Positions 37,583-45,627 of a stretch of 64,000 bases of DNA are shown piece after piece. A program made the position numbers and the translations under genes. Below the pieces are notes generated by a model. It saw nothing but the letters and a program-made list of their open reading frames with translations. It searched no databases and was not told the DNA's origin. Numbering within the stretch: position 1 is the first letter of the stretch; every line of letters starts with the position of its first letter. This DNA comes from Corticibacter populi (GTDB taxonomy: Bacteria > Pseudomonadota > Gammaproteobacteria > Burkholderiales > Burkholderiaceae_C), in NCBI RefSeq assembly GCF_004217315.1, contig NZ_SGWR01000005.1:393427-457426 (forward strand), in the 5' to 3' direction.

Positions 37583-38611
37583 TCATGGGCTGCGATAGCC
37601 CACTTCTTGCTGGCTCCACAGCCCTGCATAGGCGAACAGCGAGGCCTGCCCGCCGGTGTGCAGGAACAGGATGTTCTGGCCTTTGGTGAACACCCCCCGT
37701 TCCACCAGCCCCAGCAGGCCATCGAAGGCCTTGCCGGTGTGCACCGGGTCGAGCAGGATCGCTTCCTGCCTGGCCAGCAGGTCGATGGCCTGCAGCGTGC
37801 GGGCCGAAGGTTTGCCGAAGCCTGCACCGATGAAGTCGCCGTGGACGTGCACGTCTTCGGGCTGGATGAGGTCGTCGCGGTGGCCCAGCAGGTGCAGCGT
37901 TTGTTGCGCCAGCGCGTGCACGTTGGCCTGGACGGCGGCGGCCGGCCCGAGGATGTCGATGCCATGGATGCGCGTGCTGCTGCGCAATAGGGCGTGGCCC
38001 GCGAGCAGGCCAGCCTGCGTGCCGCCGGAGCCGGTGGCGTGGACGATGCCATCGAAGCGCAAGCCCAGCGCCTGGGCCTGCGCATGGATTTCCAGGCTGG
38101 CATTGGCGTAGCCGGCCGCGCCCAGCGGCGCCGAAGCGCCGACGGGAATCCGGTAGGGCACGCCGCCTTGGTCGCGCAGTTCCCGCGCGGCTTCTTCCAG
38201 TGCGGTTTCGGCGTCCGTGCCGCCGGGCACGACGCGCAGGATGGCGTGGAACAGGCGGTCCAGCAGGATGTTGCCGTTGGTGCGGTAGGCGTGGTCGGCA
38301 TCGTCCAGCCGGTCGTCGATGACGAGTTCGCACTCCAGGCCGGCCGCGGCGGCCGCGGCGGCGGTCTGGCGGCAATGGTTGGATTGCAAGGGACCGGCGG
38401 TGATGACGCGGGTGGCGCCATGGCGCAGCGCATCGGCGATCAGGTATTCGAGTTTGCGGGTCTTGTTGCCGCCCAGGCCGAGACCGGTGCAGTCATCGCG
38501 TTTGATCCAGAGGTCCGGCCCGCCGAGGTGCCGGCTGATGCGCGGCAGGCGCTGCAGCGGCGTGGGCAGGTGGCAGAAGCGCTCGCGTGGCAATTGATCG
38601 AGGGAGGGCAT
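37583..38611 (-). CDS. dcyD: D-cysteine desulfhydrase
   Basis: 342 residues, ATG at 38611 after AGGGAGGGC. PLP-dependent fold type II enzyme of the ACC-deaminase/DcyD group that splits D-cysteine to pyruvate, sulfide and ammonia. The PLP lysine is K50 in GLGGNKTRKLEYL; GPLQSNHCRQTAAAA and the phosphate-binding ATGSGGTQAGL also match, and LHTGGQASLFAY closes the chain. ACC deaminases share the fold, but the length and context favour DcyD. It lies 43 bases behind an amino-acid importer operon, which would bring in cystine or cysteine as a sulfur source. Confidence 0.88.
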   Translation of the reverse strand: MPSLDQLPRERFCHLPTPLQRLPRISRHLGGPDLWIKRDDCTGLGLGGNKTRKLEYLIADALRHGATRVITAGPLQSNHCRQTAAAAAAAGLECELVIDDRLDDADHAYRTNGNILLDRLFHAILRVVPGGTDAETALEEAARELRDQGGVPYRIPVGASAPLGAAGYANASLEIHAQAQALGLRFDGIVHATGSGGTQAGLLAGHALLRSSTRIHGIDILGPAAAVQANVHALAQQTLHLLGHRDDLIQPEDVHVHGDFIGAGFGKPSARTLQAIDLLARQEAILLDPVHTGKAFDGLLGLVERGVFTKGQNILFLHTGGQASLFAYAGLWSQQEVGYRSP

Positions 38612-38654
38612 GGTGTGGCAGCAATGGATGAATGGGGGGAAGGCGAGGACGGTG

Positions 38655-39422
38655 TCAATGCAGAATTTGCTCCAGGAACTCGCGCGCCCGTGGGCTGCTG
38701 GGGGCCTGGAAGAACTGCTCTGGTGTATTGGTTTCGACGATGCGGCCGTGGTCCATGAAGACCACCCGATCGGCGACGCGGCGCGCGAAGCCCATCTCAT
38801 GGGTCACGCACAGCATCGCCACGCCGCTTTGCGCTGCCAGTTCGGTGATGACGTCGAGCACTTCCTTGACCATTTCCGGATCCAGCGCGGAGGTGGGCTC
38901 ATCGAGCAGCAGCACCTGCGGGTCCAGGCACAGCGCTCGCGCAATCGCCACGCGCTGCTGTTGCCCGCCCGAGAGGCGGGCTGGGTACTTGTCCGCCAGC
39001 GCGGCGACGTGCACACGTTGCAGTGCGGCATGGGCGCGGGCGCGTGCTTCGGGGGCCGCGCGGCGCAAGGCCCAGATTTGCCCGAGCGTGAGGTTTTCCA
39101 GCACGCTCAGGTGCGGAAACAGGTTGAACTGCTGGAACACCATGCCCACACGGTGGCGCACGTGCTGCAAGTTCCTGCGCCGGTCGTTGACTTCCACGCC
39201 ATCGACCTCGATGACGCCCTGCTGATGCGCCTCCAGCCGGTTGATGCAGCGGATCAGCGTCGATTTGCCCGAGCCCGACGGGCCGCACACCACGATGCGC
39301 TCGCCGCGCGCGAGCTCCAGGTCGATGTCGACCAGCACATGGTGCGGGCCATACCATTTGTGCACGCCATGCATCCGCACGAGCGGTGCGCTACTGGCCT
39401 GCGGGGAAGTTTCAATCGCCAT
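38655..39422 (-). CDS. aapP: Amino-acid ABC transporter ATPase (AapP/GlnQ-like)
   Basis: 255 residues from the ATG at 39422, overlapping the end of the upstream permease gene by 11 bases; an earlier start at 39452 is possible. Polar-amino-acid ABC ATPase: Walker A GPSGSGKST, MVFQQFNLFPHLSVLENLT, signature LSGGQQQRVAIARAL, Walker B VLLLDEPTSALDPEM and CVTHEMGFAR. It drives the two large permeases. Symbol given from gene order and permease type; the substrate may be restricted to sulfur amino acids here. Confidence 0.9.
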   Translation of the reverse strand: MAIETSPQASSAPLVRMHGVHKWYGPHHVLVDIDLELARGERIVVCGPSGSGKSTLIRCINRLEAHQQGVIEVDGVEVNDRRRNLQHVRHRVGMVFQQFNLFPHLSVLENLTLGQIWALRRAAPEARARAHAALQRVHVAALADKYPARLSGGQQQRVAIARALCLDPQVLLLDEPTSALDPEMVKEVLDVITELAAQSGVAMLCVTHEMGFARRVADRVVFMDHGRIVETNTPEQFFQAPSSPRAREFLEQILH

Positions 39423-40479
39423 GGTGCAGCTTTGCCTCCAGCCAGGCGCCATAGCGCGAGACGATGAAGGACAGGATGAAGTAAACCAGCCCCACCGTCA
39501 GGTAGAGCTCCAGGAAGAAGGACTGCCAGGGCAGGTCGGCCAGTGCCGCGCGGGTGGCGCCCATCAGGTCGAACACGCCGATCAGCAGCACCAGCGAAGT
39601 GCCTTTGAAGAAATCCAGGAAGGTGGTGACCAGCGCTGGCAACGCCACCCGCAAGGCCTGCGGCAGGATCACCAGCCGCACCGCGTGCCAGCGCGAAAGG
39701 CCGATGCTCGCGCCCGCTTCCCACTGGCCGCCCGGCACGGCGCTCAGGCCGCCGCGTATCGCCTCGGCGAAGTAGGCGGCCATGCACAGGGCGATGCCAA
39801 ACAGCGCGCGCAGCACCTTCGGCGCATCTCCCGCGCTGGGCAGCAGCAGCGGCAGCAGCAACGAGACGGAGAACAGCACCGCGAGCAGCGGCACGCTGCG
39901 CATCAACTCGATGTAGGTGGTGCAGAGCAGGCGCAGCGGCGCCTGCCGCGAGCGCCGGCCGAACGCCAGCAGCAGGCCTGCCGGGAAGGCCAGCAGCGTG
40001 CTGCCGAGAATCAGCAGCAGCGTCAGCAGCAGGCCGCCCCATTGCTCCGAGCGCACCACCGGCAGCCCCAGCCAGGCGCCGTGCAGCAGCCCGATGACCA
40101 GGGCGATGGCCGCGGCCCACAGCAACGCCAGCCAGCGCGACCAGCAGCGCGGCGCGGCGGAGATGCCCAGCGTCAAGGCCAGCAGCGCCAAGGCGGTGCA
40201 GGGTCGCCACAGCATGTCGCGCGGAAACAGGCCGACCGCCAGCAGTTGCGCCTTCTCCTGCACGAAGGCCCAGCAGGCGCCTGCCGCCGCCCGGCATTGC
40301 TCCGGCCCCGCCGGCAGCAGCACCGCATCCCGGATGCCCCAACGCCAGGCCGCCAGCGCGGCCAGTGCCAGTGCCACGCTCAAGCCGGCCGTGAGGACGG
40401 CGTTGTACCAGGGGTGCAATGCCGGGTGATGGTGCCAGCGGCGCTGGCGTTGGCGCTGGCGTTCAGTCCGGCTGGCCAT
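39412..40479 (-). CDS. aapM: Amino-acid ABC permease (AapM-like)
   Basis: 355 residues from the ATG at 40479; a start at 40497 is also open. It has an Arg/Gln/His-rich N terminus, about eight membrane segments, and the long N-terminal extension of the AapM/BztC group rather than the short HisM type. ELMRSVPLLAVLF and the EAA region GQWEAGASIGLSRWHAVRLVILP, cut here to its core EAGASIGL, identify a polar-amino-acid permease. Overlaps both neighbours, so the four aap genes are one unit. Confidence 0.9.
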   Translation of the reverse strand: MASRTERQRQRQRRWHHHPALHPWYNAVLTAGLSVALALAALAAWRWGIRDAVLLPAGPEQCRAAAGACWAFVQEKAQLLAVGLFPRDMLWRPCTALALLALTLGISAAPRCWSRWLALLWAAAIALVIGLLHGAWLGLPVVRSEQWGGLLLTLLLILGSTLLAFPAGLLLAFGRRSRQAPLRLLCTTYIELMRSVPLLAVLFSVSLLLPLLLPSAGDAPKVLRALFGIALCMAAYFAEAIRGGLSAVPGGQWEAGASIGLSRWHAVRLVILPQALRVALPALVTTFLDFFKGTSLVLLIGVFDLMGATRAALADLPWQSFFLELYLTVGLVYFILSFIVSRYGAWLEAKLHHGD

Positions 40480-41638
40480 GGCGCGCCTCCAGTCCATGCA
40501 TCAGCCACGCGATCAGCAGGCCAATCGCACAGTAGCTCACCATCAACAGCAAGACCATCGTCACCGCCTGACCGCTCTGGTTGATGATGGTGTTGCTGAC
40601 CGACATCACATCCGGAAAGCCGATGGCCACGGCCAACGAACTGTTCTTGACGATGTTGACGTACTGGCTGGTCGTCGGTGCCATGGCAATGCGGGCGGCC
40701 TGCGGCAGCACCACCTTGCGCCAGCGCGCCAGCACGCCCAGGCCGATCGCCTTGGCCGCTTCGGTCTGGCCGGTGGGCACGGCGCGAATGGCCGCACGAA
40801 ACACTTCGGCCAGCGAGCCGCTGGTGTAGACCGACAAACCCGCCAGCAGGGCGCACAGCTCTGGCGAGAGACTGACGCCGCCTGTGACGCGAAAGCCCTG
40901 CAGGGTTGGCAGCTCCCATTGCGGCCATTGGCCGCGCCACAGCAATACCGCCAGCGCTGCCAGCAGCGCAGCCGCAACGGGCACCAGCCGCCAGCCGCGC
41001 CGGGCGTGCCGTGCCTTGCGCGCGGCGTAACGCAGCCAGGCGATTGCCAGCAGCGCCGCCAATAGCGCAGCAGTGGCCGCCCACCAGCCGGCGCCCGCCG
41101 CGTCCAGCCGTGGCAGCCACAGCCCGCGGTTGCTCAACAGCACGCCAGGCAGCGGCGACCAGGCCGAGCGCAAGGCCGGCAGGCTGGTCGTCAGCAACGC
41201 ATACCAGGCGAACAACTGCAGCAGCAGCGGGACGTTGCGGACCGCCTCGACCACCGCTGCCGCCAGGCGGCTCAGCAGCGGATTGCTGGAAAGCCGCGCC
41301 GCCGCCAGCAGCAGACCGAGGCCGCTGGCCAGTGCGATCGCGCAGGCCGACACCAGCAAGGTGTTGAGCAAGCCTGCCAGCAGCGCACGGGCGTAGCTGT
41401 CCGCGCCCGAGTAGCGAATCAGCGATTCGCTCAGGTCGAAGTTGGCCGGATAGGCCAGGAAGGACAGATCGAGCGCCAGGCCAGGGCGCTGCGGCCCCGA
41501 TTGCCAGACCGCCACGACGGCCAGGAACAGCGCGACGGGCAATACCGACGCCAGCAGCGATGGCCAGATGCGCGTGGTGCGCCGGTGTTCTGCCGGCGGT
41601 TGGCGAGATGCTGCGGACATGGGTATGGATCGGCGCAT
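40463..41638 (-). CDS. aapQ: Amino-acid ABC permease (AapQ-like)
   Basis: 391 residues; ATG at 41638 or 41620, neither with a clear Shine-Dalgarno, 8 bases after aapJ. Large permease with a long first periplasmic loop (SFLAYPANFDLSESLIRY), typical for AapQ/BztB, then VEAVRNVPLLLQLFAWY, the EAA core QTEAAKAIGLG and VKNSSLAVAIGFPDVMSVSN near the C terminus. It contains an unusually Ala/Arg-rich central cytoplasmic-to-membrane insert (YAARKARHARRGWRLV). Pairs with AapM in the membrane. Confidence 0.9.
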   Translation of the reverse strand: MRRSIPMSAASRQPPAEHRRTTRIWPSLLASVLPVALFLAVVAVWQSGPQRPGLALDLSFLAYPANFDLSESLIRYSGADSYARALLAGLLNTLLVSACAIALASGLGLLLAAARLSSNPLLSRLAAAVVEAVRNVPLLLQLFAWYALLTTSLPALRSAWSPLPGVLLSNRGLWLPRLDAAGAGWWAATAALLAALLAIAWLRYAARKARHARRGWRLVPVAAALLAALAVLLWRGQWPQWELPTLQGFRVTGGVSLSPELCALLAGLSVYTSGSLAEVFRAAIRAVPTGQTEAAKAIGLGVLARWRKVVLPQAARIAMAPTTSQYVNIVKNSSLAVAIGFPDVMSVSNTIINQSGQAVTMVLLLMVSYCAIGLLIAWLMHGLEARHGQPD

Positions 41639-41646
41639 GGATGCAC

Positions 41647-42675
41647 TTACAGGGGTGGTGCGTACTGCAGGCCGCCGCGCGTGTAGAGATCGTTCAGGCC
41701 GCGCTCCAGACCGAGCACCGTGTCCTTGCCGAGGTGGCGCTCGAACAGTTCGCCGTAGTTGCCCAGGTGCTTGATGATGTCGTAGGCCCAGGATTCACGC
41801 AGCCCCAGCGCCTTGCCGTTGCCCGGCGTGAAGCCCAGCAACTGCCGGATCGTCGGATTCTTTGTATCGCGAATTTCTGGGCTGTCGATATTCTTCGAGG
41901 TCACGCCCAGTTCCTCGGCGGTGACCAGCGCAAACAGCGTCCAGCGGACGATGTCGGCAAAGCGCGCATCGCCCTCGCGCACCACCGGGCCGAGCGGCGA
42001 TTTGGCAATGCGCTCGGGCAGGATCACGTAATCGTCCGGCTTGGGTGCGCGCGTGGCGCGAAAGCCTGCCAGGCCGGACGAGTCGTAGCCCAGTGCGTCA
42101 CAGCGCCCGGCGAAGAAAGCGGACACCAGCTCGGCCTGGCTTTCGAACGCAATCGGCGTGAAGGTCTTCTCCAGCCCTTCGTAGTAGCTGCGGAAATGCG
42201 CTTCGCCGGTGCCGCCTTGCGGCAGGCAGATGGTGGCGCCGTCTAGCTCCTTGGCACTCTTGACACCCAGATCCTTGCGCACCAGCAGGGCCAGGCCGTC
42301 ATAGAAATTCACGCCGGTCCAGTCCAGGCCCAGCGATGCATCGCGCTGCAATGTCCAGGTGGCGGTGCGCGTCAGCACGTCCACCTCGCCGGCCGAGAGC
42401 GTGGCAAAGCGCACTTGATCGGACAACGGCACGTAGCGGGTTTTCTCCGGGGTGCCAAGAATGGCGATAGCGATGGCGCGGCACAGGTCGACATCGAAGC
42501 CCGACCATTGGCCATCACTGCCGGGCAGGGCAAAACCGGCCGTGCCGGGCGCGACGCCGCAAATCAAGGTATCGCGTTGCTTGACTGCATCAAGATCCTT
42601 GCCGGCCCAGGCGACGGGGCTGGTTGCGGCGATACCAAGGGCGCTGACCAGCGCCAGCAGTGTTTTCTTCAACAT
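41647..42675 (-). CDS. aapJ: Amino-acid ABC substrate-binding protein (AapJ-like)
   Basis: 342 residues, start at 42675 behind AGGAGC. Sec signal ending SPVAWAG. The AapJ/BztA pattern is plain: LDAVKQRDTLICGVAPGT, GSDGQWSGFDVDLCRAIA, SAGEVDVLTRTATWTLQRD and NFYDGLALLVRKDLGVK. Classical members bind many L-amino acids. Here the operon partner is D-cysteine desulfhydrase, so cystine, cysteine or a D-amino acid is more likely; that is inference from context. First structural gene behind the LysR regulator, 72 bases away. Confidence 0.9.
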   Translation of the reverse strand: MLKKTLLALVSALGIAATSPVAWAGKDLDAVKQRDTLICGVAPGTAGFALPGSDGQWSGFDVDLCRAIAIAILGTPEKTRYVPLSDQVRFATLSAGEVDVLTRTATWTLQRDASLGLDWTGVNFYDGLALLVRKDLGVKSAKELDGATICLPQGGTGEAHFRSYYEGLEKTFTPIAFESQAELVSAFFAGRCDALGYDSSGLAGFRATRAPKPDDYVILPERIAKSPLGPVVREGDARFADIVRWTLFALVTAEELGVTSKNIDSPEIRDTKNPTIRQLLGFTPGNGKALGLRESWAYDIIKHLGNYGELFERHLGKDTVLGLERGLNDLYTRGGLQYAPPL

Positions 42676-42747
42676 GAAAAGCTCCTGAGAGAGGAAGGGG
42701 AGAGAGGTGCCGACGCTGCGGCGGTGTGGGTAAGGCGAGGGGCGACG

Positions 42748-43653
42748 TCAACACCTGTCGGCGCCGATGCGTTCGAGGTTGCGCCGTACGGCGTTGATGA
42801 AGATCTGTGCGCTGGCGGAGAGCTTGCGGCCCCGCCGGGTGATGAGATTGACCTCGGCGTTGCTGAGGATGTCGCTGGCCACCGGCATGGCGGTGATGCC
42901 GCTGCTGGCGCCATAGATGGCGCAGCCCGGCACCAGCGCGACGCCCAGGCCGCTGCGCACGTACTGAACCAGTGCGCCCAGCGAGTTGGTCTTGAAGGAA
43001 AAGCCCAGCGAGATGTTGGCCGCCCGCTCGGCTTCATGGATCAGCCGGCGCAATGCCGAGATGTTTTGCGGCACGCCGACGTTGTATTGCGCAATGTCGC
43101 CTAGCTCGACCGGAGCTGACAGGTGTGCCGCCGGGTGCTGCGGCGCTACCAGCAGGACGATCGGACTGGGCGCCCGCGCGGCCACCAGCAGTTCTTCGTC
43201 ATAGCCGACGTTGTAGGAGAGTCCGAAGTCGGCCATGCCGTTGGTCAGGATGTCCTTGAGCATGCCGATGTCGGCGACCTGCAGCTCCACTGCGATGTTC
43301 GGGTAGGTTTGCGTGAAGTCCCTCAGCACGTGGTCGATCAGCCCATTGACGAACACTTCTCCCGTCGCAATCGACAGATAGCCGGTGCGCAGCGCCCGCA
43401 GATCCTCGATCTGGGTACGCAGCGCATCGGTTTCATTGACGTAGTTCTGGTGGTACTTGACGAACAGCTTGCCGGCTTCGGTGGGGGCGATGCCATGGCG
43501 GCGGCGCTCGATCAGCGCAATGCCGAACTCATCCTCCAGCTTGCGGATGTTGCGGCTGACCGATGACGGGTCCACGTCCAGCAATGCAGCCGCGGCGGAA
43601 AGCGAGCCGCGCTCGATGGCTAGCGTGAGGCTGATTAATTGTTTATGTTCCAT
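42748..43653 (-). CDS. LysR-family regulator of the aap-dcyD operon
   Basis: 301 residues, start at 43653. N-terminal helix-turn-helix (GSLSAAAALLDVDPSSVSRN, EFGIALIERRRHGIAPTEAG) and a type 2 periplasmic-binding effector domain (GYLSIATGEVFVNGLIDHVL). First gene of the minus-strand operon, so autoregulation together with aapJQMP and dcyD is likely. The plausible effector is a sulfur amino acid or O-acetylserine, as for CysB-like regulators, but the sequence is not CysB itself. The 523-base gap upstream also serves the divergent DszC-like gene. Confidence 0.88.
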   Translation of the reverse strand: MEHKQLISLTLAIERGSLSAAAALLDVDPSSVSRNIRKLEDEFGIALIERRRHGIAPTEAGKLFVKYHQNYVNETDALRTQIEDLRALRTGYLSIATGEVFVNGLIDHVLRDFTQTYPNIAVELQVADIGMLKDILTNGMADFGLSYNVGYDEELLVAARAPSPIVLLVAPQHPAAHLSAPVELGDIAQYNVGVPQNISALRRLIHEAERAANISLGFSFKTNSLGALVQYVRSGLGVALVPGCAIYGASSGITAMPVASDILSNAEVNLITRRGRKLSASAQIFINAVRRNLERIGADRC

Positions 43654-44176
43654 GGGGTGGTTCAGGGCTGAGTGGAGTCTATTTTCTTTTTCGAACCGTG
43701 GTTATGCAGTGAATTTTGAGAGTTGTGCGTGCATCGCAAAAATAGAAATAGTTATTTGCTAATAACAGTTTCCTGGGTGGCGGCGGTAATGCCTGGATCG
43801 TGGTGGCGATTCATTTGAAAAGCAGCGGTGCGCCACGCTGGCAGAGCTTTGTAGCGACACGGGAAGCTGCTGATGCTTTGTTGATTTGCTTTCTTTTGTT
43901 GTCTTTTGACGTCAATGGATTCGATGTTGGTGATTGGCTGCCACTAGCTGCACCTGTTGTCACCAGCCTCTGGACTGCTGGCGTTTTGGCCGGCCTGCAC
44001 TTCGTGTTTCGGTAGGCGGCACTTTGCAGTGCTCGTGTGCATTACTAGTCGCCATTTGCCGTCGGTCCTTAAATGCTGGAGTAAGAAAGATATAAGAAAA
44101 CAATTGTTCGGTGGTTTTCGGCGGCGACGTAGAGTCCTCGGCTTTATCTCGTTTCCAAAAAAGCTTTGGACATCCC
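43654..44176. promoter_or_regulatory. Divergent AT-rich control region between LysR and the DszC-like gene
   Basis: 523 bases, much richer in A and T than the flanking genes. The near-perfect 16-base palindrome at 43751-43766 (GTTATTTGCTAATAAC) has the TTA-N-TAA symmetry of LysR operators and lies about 100 bases before the LysR start. The 11-mer CATCGCAAAAA at 43732-43742 also occurs at 16363-16373 in the other sulfur control region. A 71-codon frame at 43800-44015 has no start signal or recognisable product. Confidence 0.5.
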
Positions 44177-45397
44177 ATGACCCACATACCACAAGGCTGG
44201 GGCGAAGGCCCCGGCGGCGATTACGAGGCGCTGGCGCAGCGCTTTCGCGGCCTGTTCGATGAAATTCGCGCTGGTGCGATCGAGCGCGAGCGCGGCCTGC
44301 CGCACCAGGAGGTACGCCAACTGGCCGATGCGGGCCTGACGGCGCTGCGCGTGCCCAAGGAATACGGCGGCGGCGGGGCGACGCTGAGCGAATTCTTCGC
44401 GCTGTTGATCGAGCTGGGGGCGGCCGATTCCAACCTCGTGCAGGCCATCCGTGCGCATGCCGGTTTTGTCGAGGTGGTGCTCAACTCCAAGCGTGGCGAG
44501 TGGCGCGAACGTTGGCTGCGGCGCATTGCCGAAGGTGCGCTGGTGGGCCCTGGCCGCGGCGAGCGCGGCGACGAGGTCAAGCAGGGCGTGCTGGGCACGC
44601 GGCTGTCCAAGCAGGGCGAGCAATGGATTCTGAATGGCACCAAGTTCTACTCCACCGGGCTGGCCTATGCCGATTGGGCCGACGTGGGCGCAGTCGGCGA
44701 CGATGGCACGCCGTATGCCGTGGTGGTGCGCCGCGATGCGCCTGGCGTGGAGGTGGTGGACGACTGGAACGGCTTTGGTCAGCGCCTGACTTCCAGCGGC
44801 ACCACGCATTACCGCAACGTCGTGGTCGATGCGGCGGAGATCCGCTCGGACGACGAAAAATTCCCGTACTCGCAGGCGTTCTACCAGCTGTTCCACCTGG
44901 CCAACATCGCCGGCATTGGCCGCGCCGTCGCGGATGAAACGGCTGCGCTGGTGCGCGAGCGCAAGCGCAGCTTCAGCAGCGGCAATGCGCCGCTGGTGCG
45001 CGACGATCCGCAGATCCTGGAGGTGGTCGGCCGCCTGCGCGGCGCCGCCTACAGCGCCGGGGCCATCGTGCTGCAGAACGCGCGTGCCATCGAGCGCGCC
45101 TGGCAGGCCAGTGCCAGCGGTGATGAGGCTGCCACGCGCGCGGCACGCGAGATCGTCGACCTGGAGGTGGCACAGGCGCAGACCATCGTGATCGAGTTGA
45201 TCCTGCTATCGTCCTCGCACCTGTTCGACGCGCTGGGTGCGTCGTCCACGCTGCCGCAGCATGGGCTGGACCGCTTCTGGCGCAACGTGCGCACGCTGGC
45301 CACGCACAACCCGCGCGTCTACAAGGACCGCATCGCCGGCGATTTCGCCGTCAACGGCACGCCGGCGCAGGACCAGTGGAAGATTGGCGTGGTGTGA
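44177..45397 (+). CDS. DszC/SfnB-like acyl-CoA-dehydrogenase-fold oxidoreductase 4
   Basis: 406 residues from the ATG at 44177; no strong Shine-Dalgarno. Layout as in the copy at 28357: DAGLTALRVPKEYGGGGAT, NGTKFYSTGLAYADWADVGA, APGVEVVDDWNGFGQRLTSSGT and RFWRNVRTLATHNPRVYKDR. The ATHNPRVYKxRxxG ending puts it in the DszC-type branch. It stands alone, divergent from the LysR-aap operon, and may be under the same regulator. Probably a flavin-dependent oxygenase of a sulfur compound. Confidence 0.88.
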   Translation: MTHIPQGWGEGPGGDYEALAQRFRGLFDEIRAGAIERERGLPHQEVRQLADAGLTALRVPKEYGGGGATLSEFFALLIELGAADSNLVQAIRAHAGFVEVVLNSKRGEWRERWLRRIAEGALVGPGRGERGDEVKQGVLGTRLSKQGEQWILNGTKFYSTGLAYADWADVGAVGDDGTPYAVVVRRDAPGVEVVDDWNGFGQRLTSSGTTHYRNVVVDAAEIRSDDEKFPYSQAFYQLFHLANIAGIGRAVADETAALVRERKRSFSSGNAPLVRDDPQILEVVGRLRGAAYSAGAIVLQNARAIERAWQASASGDEAATRAAREIVDLEVAQAQTIVIELILLSSSHLFDALGASSTLPQHGLDRFWRNVRTLATHNPRVYKDRIAGDFAVNGTPAQDQWKIGVV

Positions 45398-45627
45398 GTG
45401 GGTGCCGCGCATTCTCCGTGCGGCCATTTATGCGGCCATTCACGGACAAGTCCTTGGCTTGTAATCACCCTGATCCGCCCGAGCTCGTGCATTCTTGCCG
45501 CCTCTGCCCGCGCTTGCCCAGGCGTTCTGCCATGCGGGCGGCGGGTTGATGCTTCAGCCGCAGCGCAGTTCTGCGGGCCTGTACGTGGTCTCACGCTGAG
45601 ATCATGAACAGGTTCTCAGTCCTGTGA

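Noticed and set aside
43800..44015. 71-codon plus-strand frame with a hydrophobic stretch in the LysR-DszC intergenic region
   Set aside because: GTG start without a ribosome binding site, AT-rich control region, no recognisable protein.
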